Shown: positions 34,754 through 44,113, counted from the stretch's first letter. The stretch is 64,000 nucleotides of DNA from Sutcliffiella horikoshii DSM 8719 (GCA_001648575.1 LQXN01000067.1:1-64000); one strand, 5' to 3'. The notes: generated by a model not told the origin, from the sequence alone. A program made the numbers and translations.

Positions 34754-36085
34754 TTACTTCATGCCCCTCTCGTGAAGCTCTTTCTCCACAGGGTTATTTT
34801 TAAACATTTTCCTTAGGATTGTTGCGCATGTTGTACATAAGACGATATATAGCAGAACAAACAAGATGATCATCAGGTCAACATGCTCCGACGTAGTTGC
34901 GCCTTCCTCCACTGTCATATAACCAACCAGGAGCCAAGGTTGTCTGCCGAGTTCAGCAAAGAACCATCCCATTTCAATGGCCAGGAAGGCTAGTGGACCA
35001 CCAGCAACAATAGCCCATAATAATGGCTTGTTCCACTCATTCCATTTTCGGACCTTAGCAAACAAAACATATAAGATGGATACAAACGCAAGGAACATCC
35101 CTATCCCCACCATCATGTCAAAGAAATAATGGACTATAAGCGGCGGTAGCTCATCTTCAGGAAACTCTTCCAAGCCAATGACCTCAGCATCAGGTGTTCC
35201 ATGTGCCAATATACTTAAAGCGTATGGGATTTCCAATGCATATTTAACTTTATTATCGTCTTGTAAGACTCCTCCTAAGATAAGAGGAGCTTCTGTTGAT
35301 GTTTCAAAATGCCATTCTGCCGCAGCTAGTTTTTCAGGTTGATATTTTGCAAGATATTTACCGGAGAAATCCCCGATCAGCGCGGTAGAAATTGCGAAAA
35401 CCGCTGCAGCAGTCATGGTAAGGTGCAATGCTTTCTTATGATAAACATGATCTTTTCCTCTAAGTATTGCAAATGCAGCTATTGCTGCTAGAAGAAAGGC
35501 TGTTGCTAAATAGGCAGAGGACAACACATGAGCAACCTTCGTCGGAGTTGCAGGATTGAACATTGCTTCTAATGGACGAATGTTTGTAAGTACACCGTTC
35601 TCTAGATCAAATCCTCTAGGTGCGTTCATGAATCCATTTACCGTGGTGATGAAAAAACCTGAAGCTGTCGCTCCAAGTGCGACTGGAACCAATATGAAAA
35701 AATGGTAGATTTTCTTTTTAAAGCGATCCCAAGTATATAAATAAATCCCGAGGAATATAGCCTCAAAGAAGAAGGCAAATGTTTCCATAAACAATGGGAG
35801 GCTTATTACATGACCAGCCATTTGCATAAAATTGGGCCAGAGCAAGCTTAATTGAAGCCCGATGGCTGTACCTGTAACAACGCCGATTGCTACCGTTATC
35901 ACAAATCCGCGAGCCCAGCGTCTGGCAAGAAGGTGATAATGTTCATCGTTCCTTTTTATCCCCATCCACTCAGCCAAGAGAATCATCAGAGGTACCCCAA
36001 CACCAATTGTTGCGAAAATGACGTGAACAGCCAGGGTAATACCCGTTAATATTCGGCTGTATAAGACCGGATCATATTCCAACAT
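34754..36085 (-). CDS. cydA: Cytochrome bd ubiquinol oxidase subunit I CydA
   Basis: A 443-residue heme-bearing subunit, of the short Q-loop length. GITLAVHVIFATIGVG holds the likely heme b595 His (about 20). KVAHVLSSAYLATAF holds the His for heme b558, and PLFMETFAFFFEAIFLGIYLY and GGPLAFLAIEMGWFFAELGRQPW are conserved segments. It forms the oxygen-reducing centre with CydB and CydS. ATG 36085 follows AAAGGAGTGAG; an ATG 5 bases earlier is out of frame. Confidence 0.95.
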   Translation of the reverse strand: MLEYDPVLYSRILTGITLAVHVIFATIGVGVPLMILLAEWMGIKRNDEHYHLLARRWARGFVITVAIGVVTGTAIGLQLSLLWPNFMQMAGHVISLPLFMETFAFFFEAIFLGIYLYTWDRFKKKIYHFFILVPVALGATASGFFITTVNGFMNAPRGFDLENGVLTNIRPLEAMFNPATPTKVAHVLSSAYLATAFLLAAIAAFAILRGKDHVYHKKALHLTMTAAAVFAISTALIGDFSGKYLAKYQPEKLAAAEWHFETSTEAPLILGGVLQDDNKVKYALEIPYALSILAHGTPDAEVIGLEEFPEDELPPLIVHYFFDMMVGIGMFLAFVSILYVLFAKVRKWNEWNKPLLWAIVAGGPLAFLAIEMGWFFAELGRQPWLLVGYMTVEEGATTSEHVDLMIILFVLLYIVLCTTCATILRKMFKNNPVEKELHERGMK

Positions 36086-36153
36086 CCATACTCACTCCTT
36101 TAAACCATACAAAATAGTCAATAAAAATATTATCTCTCTCATTATACAACAGT

Positions 36154-36171
36154 TTGCTCAATACTTCACAA
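36154..36171 (-). promoter_or_regulatory. Rex-like operator upstream of cydA
   Basis: Read on the minus strand, TTGTGAAGTATTGAGCAA matches the Rex motif TTGTGAA-4-TTCACAA in one arm and partly in the other (15 of 18 on my count against a model site). It lies 69-86 bp before cydA. Rex would relieve repression when NADH is high. Confidence 0.6.
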
Positions 36172-36450
36172 TATAAATTCCAAGCAAACTCTCTTTCTAG
36201 TATATTCCCTAAATCAAATATGCAAAACCGGGTAAAGGCACTTGTTTATGACATCTTTATGGCGAAGTTTCGGCTAAATTGTGACAGTACCTTTTTCAGA
36301 AGAGTGAACAAATTATGAGATGGTCGGCTTGGATATATTCAATGATGATAAAGAAAGAATTGAAAAAAATAGGAAAAATGAGGAAAAGTGTATAATTTTG
36401 ATGAATATGGTGGTAAAATATTCTTATAATTCACACAAAGGGTGTTTGCG

Positions 36451-37662
36451 ATGAGAAATATTTACAATAACATAATGGATCTGAGACCTGACAATAGTTC
36501 TTTTCATTTCAGTAGAATCGCCGACACTGCTGGATTAACAGAAGGATATGGCAATCATTCTAGACTAAATTCCGCCAGGAGAATCAGCTGTCCGCTCGAG
36601 GAGCTTCTCTACTCCATTTATGATTTCACAGTAAAACAGGATAAAAAAGCTGCAAAAGAAAAATTCACCTATTTGAATGATGAATTCAGCTTGGTAAAGG
36701 ATAAGATCCCCCAAGAAACTTTATTGTTGTATCTGGTGGTTAAATTAAAATACTTCATATTAATAAATGATAAAAAGCTTTATATACCTACCTTCGAACA
36801 GATTAACGAACTGCCTACAAGCTTGAACCTCTCCATAGAATATATTCAATACAAAACTCTAGGAATCTTTTATTACAGAACTGATAATTTTGTCGAATCC
36901 ACTCTAGCACTTGCACATGCTCTTAATCTATTAAAAGAGCTACCATTCATTTCAGAGGAAGATAAAGCGGAATTATATTATCAAACCGCATTAACTAAAC
37001 TTAAAACTAGTGATACGTTTGATTCTATCCATTATGCAGAAGCAGCACTGACAATATACCAAGGTCTTTATTATAATAAGAGGTCGGCTGAATGTCATAT
37101 CATACTAGGTATAAATTACAATTTTTCGAAACGATTTGACCTGGCAGAAAATCATTATGTATCAGCCAAGAATATCGGAGAAAGCATCCAAGATAGATAC
37201 TTGGAATCAATGGCCTTGAACAATCTAGGTAAAATAAAATCCAATTTGAAGGAGTCAGAAGAGGCCATCTTTTATTATTTGGAATCCTTGAAATTAAGAA
37301 AGGATGAAGAAAGAAGTGTTTTTTCTATACTTGGACTTGTTGAGGAGTATTATTTCCTGGACCAGAAAGAGTTTTCTAAAGAATGGGCAGAGCAGGGTCT
37401 TTGTTTGGCAAAGAGACTCTGTCTGAAGGAGTATATCTTACATTTTACTGCACATCTCTACTTAATAGAGGAAAGCGACAAGCTTGAGGATTACGTTTTG
37501 AATCAAGTGCTCCCTTATTTTAAACGGGCAGGTAACGAGAGATATACAAACAAATACACAGAAATGCTGGCGCACTATTATTATGAAAACAACCAATATA
37601 AATTGGCGAGTGATTTTTATAATGATTGCCTTCAAAATATAAAAGCCAAATTAGCCTATTGA
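36451..37662 (+). CDS. TPR-repeat protein, Rap/response-regulator-phosphatase-like
   Basis: A 403-residue all-helical protein. After an N-terminal helix bundle (about 45-140) come TPR-like repeats (about 150-390), including YLESMALNNLGKIKSNLKES and EEAIFYYLESLKLRK. The layout and length resemble Rap-type phosphatases or NprR-type peptide sensors, but no phosphatase Gln/Asp motif can be assigned with confidence, and no phr-like peptide gene follows. ATG 36451 follows AAAGGG; a GTG at 36442 is an alternative. A terminator follows at 37741. Confidence 0.65.
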   Translation: MRNIYNNIMDLRPDNSSFHFSRIADTAGLTEGYGNHSRLNSARRISCPLEELLYSIYDFTVKQDKKAAKEKFTYLNDEFSLVKDKIPQETLLLYLVVKLKYFILINDKKLYIPTFEQINELPTSLNLSIEYIQYKTLGIFYYRTDNFVESTLALAHALNLLKELPFISEEDKAELYYQTALTKLKTSDTFDSIHYAEAALTIYQGLYYNKRSAECHIILGINYNFSKRFDLAENHYVSAKNIGESIQDRYLESMALNNLGKIKSNLKESEEAIFYYLESLKLRKDEERSVFSILGLVEEYYFLDQKEFSKEWAEQGLCLAKRLCLKEYILHFTAHLYLIEESDKLEDYVLNQVLPYFKRAGNERYTNKYTEMLAHYYYENNQYKLASDFYNDCLQNIKAKLAY

Positions 37663-37740
37663 CATATTAATAACAAATTAACATTAATCCCGTATCAATA
37701 AAGTGTAAGGGGAATTGCAGCTACCATTCACATCGAAAAT

Positions 37741-37781
37741 AAGCAGGCTGATTCTTCGAAAGGAATTGGACCTGCTTTTTG
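37741..37781 (+). terminator. Terminator after TPR protein gene
   Basis: AAGCAGG pairs with CCTGCTT across a long loop, with an inner TTCGAAAGGAA segment, then a T run. Confidence 0.7.
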
Positions 37782-37866
37782 TTTGGTTAAAATTTTTTAA
37801 CTATGAACCTTATATTGATAAGTATAGATCAACTAAAAAGTAGAATATTCATAAGAGGTTATAAAA

Positions 37867-38718
37867 ATGGATTATGTAAAAGCCGAAAATATTAGAAAAA
37901 GCTTAACAGCTGATTGTTCAAAATGCTTTGGACTTTGCTGTACAGCCCTTAACATTATAGCATCAAGTGATTTTCCGATAAACAAACCAGCAGGCACACC
38001 GTGTGTAAATTTACAATCAGATTACAAATGTCAACTTCACAGTAATCTACGTGAGAGTGGTTTTAAGGGCTGTACAGTATTTGATTGTTTGGGTGCGGGT
38101 CAAGTCGTCTCTCAATTCACTTATAAAGGGCAAAGCTGGCGGGAATATCCCGAAATCGGAAGGGAAATGTTCAAAGTTTTTCCGATCATGGAACAAATTC
38201 ATGAAATGATTGCCTACACGGCAGAAGCCTTGTCGTATAAAATTCCACATGATCTATCTGAACATCTGAGTGTACAATTAGAAGAATTGCAGAATCTAAC
38301 TAAACTTGACCCAGATCAATTATTATCACTTGATCTTGTAATGTACAGGTTTCCTATTAACAGATTGCTTGCCCAAACAAGCGATTATATCAGAGAAAGT
38401 TTAATCTCAGAGTTACCTGGAATGAAAAATACCAAAGACATAAATTATGAAAGAGCCGACTTGGCAGGTAAAAAATTAAACGGAAGAGATTTAAGGGCAA
38501 TAAATTTTAGGGGATCATATTTGATCGCTGCTGATATGAGGAATACCGATTTAAGGGGTGCAGATTTTATTGGAGCTGATTTACGGGATACAAAATTAAT
38601 GGGGTCAAACTTATCTACAGGTATGTTTTTAACGCAAATGCAAATTAATTCAGCTATAGGAGATATGAAGACACTACTACCATCTCATATTCAAAGACCA
38701 ACTCATTGGTTAGACTGA
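37867..38718 (+). CDS. Cys-cluster plus pentapeptide-repeat protein
   Basis: A 283-residue protein with two visible parts. The N-terminal part has a tight cysteine cluster (DCSKCFGLCCTAL, residues 18-30), then CVNLQSDYKCQLH and GCTVFDCLG, which suggests an Fe-S or zinc site like those of Fe-S carrier domain proteins (YkgJ type). The C-terminal part (about 195-260) has pentapeptide repeats of the A(D/N)LxG type (YERADLAGKKLNGRDL, RNTDLRGADFIGADLRDT). Together they make an unusual two-part protein. It starts at ATG 37867, behind AGAGGTT, and appears to be a single gene. Function unknown. Confidence 0.72.
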   Translation: MDYVKAENIRKSLTADCSKCFGLCCTALNIIASSDFPINKPAGTPCVNLQSDYKCQLHSNLRESGFKGCTVFDCLGAGQVVSQFTYKGQSWREYPEIGREMFKVFPIMEQIHEMIAYTAEALSYKIPHDLSEHLSVQLEELQNLTKLDPDQLLSLDLVMYRFPINRLLAQTSDYIRESLISELPGMKNTKDINYERADLAGKKLNGRDLRAINFRGSYLIAADMRNTDLRGADFIGADLRDTKLMGSNLSTGMFLTQMQINSAIGDMKTLLPSHIQRPTHWLD

Positions 38719-38829
38719 TCTTTATTCTTGATTACGTATGGCGGGAGCGCTGATTTATAAGTATTTCAGCATTAAATCTTGTTGTTAAAATTATGAAACC
38801 ACATTCGCTATTTAGAAAGGGGAATGACC

Positions 38830-39363
38830 ATGATTCTTTGGTTTCGACACTTACCACAGACCAGTAAAGATTTGTCGGAATGGACTCCTTTCATACATAG
38901 TGATTGGTACAGAAAACATTATATGAAGTTTGTATACCTTCTTCAGATAATCATTTTATCGATTCCATACTTCTTTAGTAAAGGATTCACTAATATTCAT
39001 ATCTTTTTACTAATCATAACAGGTATTCTTGTGTTCATTATCCATGAATGTATTCACATTTTTGTTATACACAAAAAAGGGGATATCAGCCTAACTTTTA
39101 GCGGTATATTCTTTTGGATAAACACAAATGCAGTCCTCTCTAAATATAGATTCTGGGCGATTATGAGCTTTCCTTTCCTAATATTATCAGTTGTCCCTTT
39201 CATTCTATCGTTATATGTTTCAGGAAATATCAAAGTCATTCTCTTATACATAGGCTGGCTGAACACTTTAATCTCAGCCTCTGACATCATTAATTCATTC
39301 CACATAGCAATTAAACCAAAGAACACATTTTTCCACAGAGGCTATTATCGAAAAACACATTAA
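38830..39363 (+). CDS. DUF3267-family HExxH membrane protein
   Basis: A 177-residue protein with four membrane helices (about 40-60, 65-85, 110-135 and 145-165). The motif IIHECIHIF (HExxH) lies in helix 2, as in DUF3267 putative site-2-protease-like zinc metalloproteins. ATG 38830 lies 7 bases after AAAGGGG and is preferred over 38824. Substrate unknown. It is followed after 10 bp by a truncated DUF2268 remnant. Confidence 0.78.
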   Translation: MILWFRHLPQTSKDLSEWTPFIHSDWYRKHYMKFVYLLQIIILSIPYFFSKGFTNIHIFLLIITGILVFIIHECIHIFVIHKKGDISLTFSGIFFWINTNAVLSKYRFWAIMSFPFLILSVVPFILSLYVSGNIKVILLYIGWLNTLISASDIINSFHIAIKPKNTFFHRGYYRKTH

Positions 39364-39373
39364 TATTTTGAGA

Positions 39374-39703
39374 ATGAAGTTATTATTAGCTCTTTCTTTA
39401 TACCCCGATAAAAGATGGTGGAAAAACAACCTTCCAACTGAAATGGAGTCAACGTATTGGAATGAATGTAGGGACCATCTTAAATCAACCAACGATAATA
39501 TTAAGGGACCTTTATGTTTTGGTAACAACCAAAAAGGAATCCCTGTTTTTGCGGGGTATTCATTCGCCTTAAAAGTAGTTTCAAATTATGTATTAGATAA
39601 TAAGATAAATAATATTAAAGATTTATTTTCGATTGAGCCTTCAACATTATTGATGATTTATGAAACACACTCCACGTCAGCTGAATCTCCGTCTTTAAAG
39701 TAG
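39374..39703 (+). pseudogene. DUF2268 (YjaZ-type) protease, C-terminal remnant
   Basis: A frame of about 110 residues. It looks like only the C-terminal third of a DUF2268 zinc protease: YWNECRDHL, then LCFGNNQKGIPVFAGYSFA and VVSNYV. The HExxH core and N-terminal part are absent. It may be a decayed gene, as no strong ribosome site precedes it. The call rests on my memory of the family's C-terminal pattern. Confidence 0.5.
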
Positions 39704-39735
39704 CGGTGATTAATGAGAAATTTGGGGGGATAGGT

Positions 39736-40257
39736 GTGAAAACAGCACTTTTAGTTATTGATGTTCAAAAGGGGATGTTTCCCGAAAATAATGGAGTATA
39801 TAAAGGCGAAATGTTAATTAATAATTTAAAATTTCTACTAACAAAAGCACGTTCAAAAAATACTTCTATTTTTTATATACAACATAATGCTGGAGAGGGG
39901 AAAGCTTTAGAGACTGGTACAGATGGATGGTATATCCATCCTGAAATTAAACCCCACAAAAATGATGGCATTATTCAGAAGTTTACTCCAGATTCTTTCC
40001 TGAATACTTTACTTGATGATGAATTTAAAAAACAAAATATTAAACATGTTATCTTAACTGGAATTCAAACTGAAGCATGTGTCGATACAACTTGTCGACG
40101 GGCTTTTAGTATGGGATATAAGGTGACATTAGTTTCCGATACACATAGTACATGGGATTCAGGAGAAATAACAGCACAGCAAATTATTAACCACCATAAC
40201 AGAGTTCTACAATGGTTTGCAGAGGTTATTCCTGCTGGTGAAATAAAATTCATCTAA
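39736..40257 (+). CDS. Isochorismatase-family cysteine hydrolase
   Basis: A 173-residue alpha/beta hydrolase of the isochorismatase/nicotinamidase group. The triad is visible: Asp in LLVIDVQKGMF, Lys in IIQKFTPDSF, Cys in LTGIQTEACVDTTCRRA. GTG 39736 follows GGGGGGATA and is preferred over the frame start at 39706. The substrate is unknown. No siderophore 2,3-dihydroxybenzoate genes are adjacent, so it is not a typical DhbB. Confidence 0.85.
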   Translation: MKTALLVIDVQKGMFPENNGVYKGEMLINNLKFLLTKARSKNTSIFYIQHNAGEGKALETGTDGWYIHPEIKPHKNDGIIQKFTPDSFLNTLLDDEFKKQNIKHVILTGIQTEACVDTTCRRAFSMGYKVTLVSDTHSTWDSGEITAQQIINHHNRVLQWFAEVIPAGEIKFI

Positions 40258-40288
40258 CTTTTTTTAGGTAATGAGAGGAGAATGATGT

Positions 40289-41353
40289 ATGGGGTTATCT
40301 TTTTCAAAGTTTGCAAGAAACCATAGAAAAGAAGCCCACTCTACAATTAACCACATTCTCAACATGTCGAATATATCAAGTCATTTGTTTGAAAAAGCTG
40401 TGATTCATTTAAAGACTAATGCACGGATTGGTTTACACTTTCATCCAGATCGACCCATTCCCAATATGAATAGTGTAGCTGAAGCTCTCTTTGAACAGGG
40501 AGAATATAAAAGTCAGTTTGAAACATTAATCTCGAATGGGAGTGTTTCTGCTTACACAGGTGGAGCTCGCGACTTATGGGAAAAGAAATTATTTGGAGGA
40601 GCTTATCAGCAGGAAGGCACATCCATGAGCGAACGACCGAAATATGGGGCATTAAATTTAATGTTACATCCAGATGGCCCTTCTCCACGTTTTGGCTCAT
40701 GCTATTTTTTATTGTCTCCTAGTGTCTCATATCGGTCTACATATACTTACCTAGATTCGCATCAAGATCCCGGAGAAAAAGGTACCTATGAAGAATTTGA
40801 CATGATTTTAGCTGCATTATTGGAGGAAACTTTCACAAGAGATTTTGCAATTGGAGAGAAAAATTTGACTCCAACGAATCTAATCAATCATTTATTATAC
40901 AACCTTAAAAAGAGCATAAAGGATACGAGTAATAGTGAAGCTAATAGAAATCTTAACCACTATATTGAAGCTCAAATTCACGGTCCAGTATCTCTTAGAG
41001 AGGATGTTGAAGTTCTAGTCGCAGACCCTTCCTTTAGGAGGACTAATGTAGGGAAAATACTTGAACAAATATGCCAAAAATATTCCATAGACCTTGAATG
41101 GCATAAGGGATTTATGCTTAAGGTAGATTCAGTACCTTCTGATTTCAAGGGCCCATCCATGCCATCTTTAGCAGATAGGATTGCAAAAAATGGTACTATC
41201 GATGCATATCAAATAGGATTAGCTGTAATGAACTTGAAACGAAATCCAGATTCTTGGAGTGATCGAGGTACTTATGAAGAAGTCCTTCAAGAATTAAAAT
41301 TATTGTGGCATGTATTAGTTAGATATGGAAACCCAGTTAATCAATTCAAATAA
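40289..41353 (+). CDS. DUF3626 family protein
   Basis: A 354-residue soluble protein. Conserved-looking parts are LHFHPDRPIP (about 50-59), SAYTGGARDLWEKKLFGGAYQ (about 87-107), PKYGALNLMLHPDGPSPRFGSC (about 117-138), FLLSPSVSYRSTY and EAQIHGPVSL. I place it in DUF3626 from memory of such segments. ATG 40289 follows GAGAGGAG. No neighbour suggests a pathway; a transferase-like (ADP-ribosyl-type) fold is a guess only. Confidence 0.6.
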   Translation: MGLSFSKFARNHRKEAHSTINHILNMSNISSHLFEKAVIHLKTNARIGLHFHPDRPIPNMNSVAEALFEQGEYKSQFETLISNGSVSAYTGGARDLWEKKLFGGAYQQEGTSMSERPKYGALNLMLHPDGPSPRFGSCYFLLSPSVSYRSTYTYLDSHQDPGEKGTYEEFDMILAALLEETFTRDFAIGEKNLTPTNLINHLLYNLKKSIKDTSNSEANRNLNHYIEAQIHGPVSLREDVEVLVADPSFRRTNVGKILEQICQKYSIDLEWHKGFMLKVDSVPSDFKGPSMPSLADRIAKNGTIDAYQIGLAVMNLKRNPDSWSDRGTYEEVLQELKLLWHVLVRYGNPVNQFK

Positions 41354-41485
41354 GTTGAGTTAAATAAGCTAGTTTATTGTCTCGATTCCGAGTCTTCCAG
41401 AAAGGGCGCGATCCTGTAACAAGGGTTTTAGGATTACCAGTATATTACTTATTCCATTATAGCGCGCATTTGTTGAAAAAAATTT

Positions 41486-41534
41486 AAGGCCATATAATAT
41501 ACTTAGTGTGACTATATTATATGACCTTTTTTTA
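41486..41534 (+). terminator. Strong terminator before OsmC gene
   Basis: AAGGCCATATAATATA pairs with TATATTATATGACCTT in a long stem, followed by seven T residues. Confidence 0.85.
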
Positions 41535-41567
41535 TTAACAAAATGATAAATGCAAGGAGGAATGAAA

Positions 41568-42014
41568 TTGGCAGAACATCATTTTCATTTAAAGGCGCAT
41601 TGGCCAGGACTACGTAATGATATAGGGAATATCGAAGCCGAACATTTAGTGACAAAAATCTCTATACCAAAAGAAATGAACGGTCCCGGTATTGGTACAA
41701 ATCCCGACGAAATGCTCCTTGGCGCAGCAGCAACATGTTATATTATTACACTAGCTGCGATGATGGAACGTAGTCAGATAGAGAAAGATGGATTAACGAT
41801 GGAATCAGAAGCAATTGTTGATGTGACAGATGGTGTATTTACATATAAAAAAATTATCCATCGACCAGTAATAGTATTGAAACAGAATGCTTCTCATCAA
41901 GACAAAAAAGTGGCACAAAAGATTGCGGAAAAAGCGGAAAAATCTTGTATGATTAGCCGTGCAATTCAAGGCAATGTGGATATTCAATTAGAAGTAACTA
42001 TTAAAACTGCTTAA
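41568..42014 (+). CDS. OsmC/Ohr-family peroxiredoxin-like protein
   Basis: A 148-residue protein. The two redox cysteines of the OsmC family are in GAAATCYIITLAAMMER and EKAEKSCMISRAI. It resembles the SACOL1771/YhfA subgroup, which reduces organic peroxides. TTG 41568 is chosen because AAGGAGG lies 7 bases before it; ATG 41550 and ATG 41562 precede or abut that site. A decayed GNAT remnant follows. Confidence 0.8.
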   Translation: MAEHHFHLKAHWPGLRNDIGNIEAEHLVTKISIPKEMNGPGIGTNPDEMLLGAAATCYIITLAAMMERSQIEKDGLTMESEAIVDVTDGVFTYKKIIHRPVIVLKQNASHQDKKVAQKIAEKAEKSCMISRAIQGNVDIQLEVTIKTA

Positions 42015-42019
42015 TCAGT

Positions 42020-42139
42020 AAAAAGGATCAGCGCTCGTTTCTATATGGCCAAAATAAATTTGATTATTATAGAAAACTAGGTTGGACTTATGTTGATACC
42101 GTCTCTGATGAAAAATACGAAAAATATACATGTATTTAA
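42020..42139 (+). pseudogene. GNAT acetyltransferase, C-terminal remnant
   Basis: A 39-codon open stretch ends in TAA at 42139. Its translation has SFLYGQNKFDYYRKLGWTYV, the typical last strand-helix of GNAT acetyltransferases (F..Y.KLGW). No start codon and no N-terminal domain are present, so it is a leftover of a lost gene. Confidence 0.6.
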
Positions 42140-42240
42140 AATATATTGTATTGAATCAAATTAACTTGCTAAAATACATTTCCAAACTGTCTTAAATTTA
42201 AACTAACTGGTTCAGGAAGTCCCAGTGCGGAGGGAACTTG

Positions 42241-43032
42241 ATGTCAAAGCATGGAAACGAAGAAATTCTAACAGGTGGGAATGTCTCAGATGTTTATCGC
42301 TCCGGAGATACTGTACTGCGTAGATTAAAGCCAGATAGCCCTAAAATTCATAAGTTGTTAAAGCATTTGGATGATAAAGGTTTTAATTATGCACCAAAGT
42401 TTTTAGGAATTGATGAAGTAGGGAGAGAGAAATTATCCTTTATTGAAGGAGAAGCTGGTAATTATCCTATAAAAAGATATATGTGGTCTGATGATGTTTT
42501 AATAGATATAGCGAAGATGCTTCGGAAATATCATGAAGCTGTGAGTGATTTTGCAATATCTGATGAATGGAAACCAATTGATAACACTCCCAAGTCGTTT
42601 GAGGTACTATGTCATAACGATTTTGCCATTTACAATATTATTTTTAATAATAATAAACCCGTAGGTATTATTGATTTTGATGTAGCTGGTCCTGGTCCTA
42701 GACTTTGGGATATAGCCTATACTCTGTACACTTGTATCCCATTAAGTAGAGTCTATTATTCTGAAACAGGCGATGCTGTTCATTATAATACATTACTGCA
42801 TGCTGACCTATTAAAACGAAGAGTTAAATTATTTTTTGAATCATACGGGGAGGAAAAGTATGAAGATTACTTGGAGATGGTATTACTAAGGTTGGATGGG
42901 TTATGTAAAACAATTAAAAGAAAAGCTAAAGAGGGGGATATTGCTTTTCAAAAGATGATAGATGAAGGGCATATTGAGCATTATCAAAAAGATATAAAAT
43001 TCATTACAGAACATGTGAATGAATGGATCTAG
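42241..43032 (+). CDS. Aminoglycoside/choline phosphotransferase-family kinase
   Basis: A 263-residue APH-family kinase. The catalytic loop is VLCHNDFAIYNIIFNN (HxD...N, about 127-142) and the metal-binding Asp is in GIIDFDVAGPGPRLWDIAY (about 147-165). The N-terminal lobe has GGNVSDVYRSGDTVLRR. Family members phosphorylate antibiotics, choline or similar alcohols. ATG 42241 follows GGAGGG, 6 bases away; TTG 42238 is also possible. Substrate not identified. Confidence 0.82.
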   Translation: MSKHGNEEILTGGNVSDVYRSGDTVLRRLKPDSPKIHKLLKHLDDKGFNYAPKFLGIDEVGREKLSFIEGEAGNYPIKRYMWSDDVLIDIAKMLRKYHEAVSDFAISDEWKPIDNTPKSFEVLCHNDFAIYNIIFNNNKPVGIIDFDVAGPGPRLWDIAYTLYTCIPLSRVYYSETGDAVHYNTLLHADLLKRRVKLFFESYGEEKYEDYLEMVLLRLDGLCKTIKRKAKEGDIAFQKMIDEGHIEHYQKDIKFITEHVNEWI

Positions 43033-43547
43033 ATTTCATTCAATTATAGGACGTTCAGTAGTAACGAAAGCTCCTTTTCCTATGTTTCCCAACCTCTAAG
43101 TACTATCCTAAAGTAAACAATTCTATTAAATAAGGTAACGGGATACTATTGGCAAGTATTTGGATGTTGTAGTTGTGTGGCACCAAACTTCCTTTATCTA
43201 CCGAGTCGGATTAGTGCTTGGTTTATTTCTGCTGTTTTAGACGGGGTTGGCTTTGGTTGTGAAAAAGCTATATAAGAGAACTTATAAAATGCTAATGTAG
43301 TGAGAAATAACCACTTTCGCCGGTTCCCCCGTGCCCAAAACTCCCATAGTCCCCTTTGCCTCCCCTGGAGGGTTTCTTTGATTTCATTAATAATGACAAT
43401 AGTGTTATTGATTAAAAAAAGAAAAAATTGCAAAGACGCTTGCTTCCTATATAAGATTTTGGCAGGATTGCAATTTAAAGTTTTGGATAAAGGTTTTTGG
43501 TCGAATGACATATATTGATTTACAGCATTTATTGAGGAGGAAACTAT
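43033..43547 (+). other. Unassigned intergenic stretch
   Basis: Open frames occur on both strands (minus 43194-43511, plus 43300-43518), but neither has a ribosome site or recognised family. The part about 43320-43370 is C-rich on the plus strand, unlike its surroundings. It may be a worn mobile fragment or part of a lost gene. Nothing else could be supported. Confidence 0.4.
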
Positions 43548-43994
43548 TTGAACTTAACAAAGGATAATGGAATAGAATTTCTTGATTTCATTAGTTTGTC
43601 TGAAGAAGATATGTTTCAATTTCAACCATTAGCTGGTTCCTTTGCAGTAATTAAATGTGAAGGTAAATATCTTATGTGCTACAACGCATGGCGTGAACAA
43701 TGGGAATTACCAGCTGGACGTAGAGAAGGTGATGAAACACCAAAAGAATGTGCGATAAGAGAGTTGTTTGAGGAAACGGGACAAGTAGAGACTGGTTTAG
43801 AATTTAAGGGATTACTAAAGTCAAAAAAAGCAACAAGTGGCGAAATTAGATACAATCCAGTTTACTTGACAGAAGTGGAAAAACTACAACCTTTTATAGA
43901 AAATGATGAAACTTCTGAGATTAGACTTTGGGACTTAAAAGAAGAGTTAGGTTACCTAGATTCGGTCGATATAAGGATATTTGAATTTATTTAA
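43548..43994 (+). CDS. Nudix hydrolase
   Basis: A 148-residue protein with a canonical Nudix box: GRREGDETPKECAIRELFEE followed by TG (G-x5-E-x7-RELxEE-TG), about 57-79. Nudix enzymes cleave nucleoside diphosphates linked to X. TTG 43548 follows GAGGAGG. It stands alone. Substrate unknown. Confidence 0.86.
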   Translation: MNLTKDNGIEFLDFISLSEEDMFQFQPLAGSFAVIKCEGKYLMCYNAWREQWELPAGRREGDETPKECAIRELFEETGQVETGLEFKGLLKSKKATSGEIRYNPVYLTEVEKLQPFIENDETSEIRLWDLKEELGYLDSVDIRIFEFI

Positions 43995-44113
43995 CATATT
44001 ACTGCTGTATGATTAAGTTGAAAGAGAACTCACACTATTAGTTTGGCTGCTAAGACAACTTTTAAAAAGTTTAATGATAATTAGGTCGATTGATAAAACA
44101 GAGGTGGTTGGTG

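Noticed and set aside
39736-40257. DhbB/EntB isochorismatase for catechol siderophore
   Set aside because: No carrier domain and no dhb genes nearby; petrobactin uses 3,4-dihydroxybenzoate made by AsbF instead.
43194-43511. Minus-strand ORF of 105 codons in the unassigned gap
   Set aside because: No ribosome site and no recognised motif; the overlapping plus-strand frame is equally open, so neither is supported.
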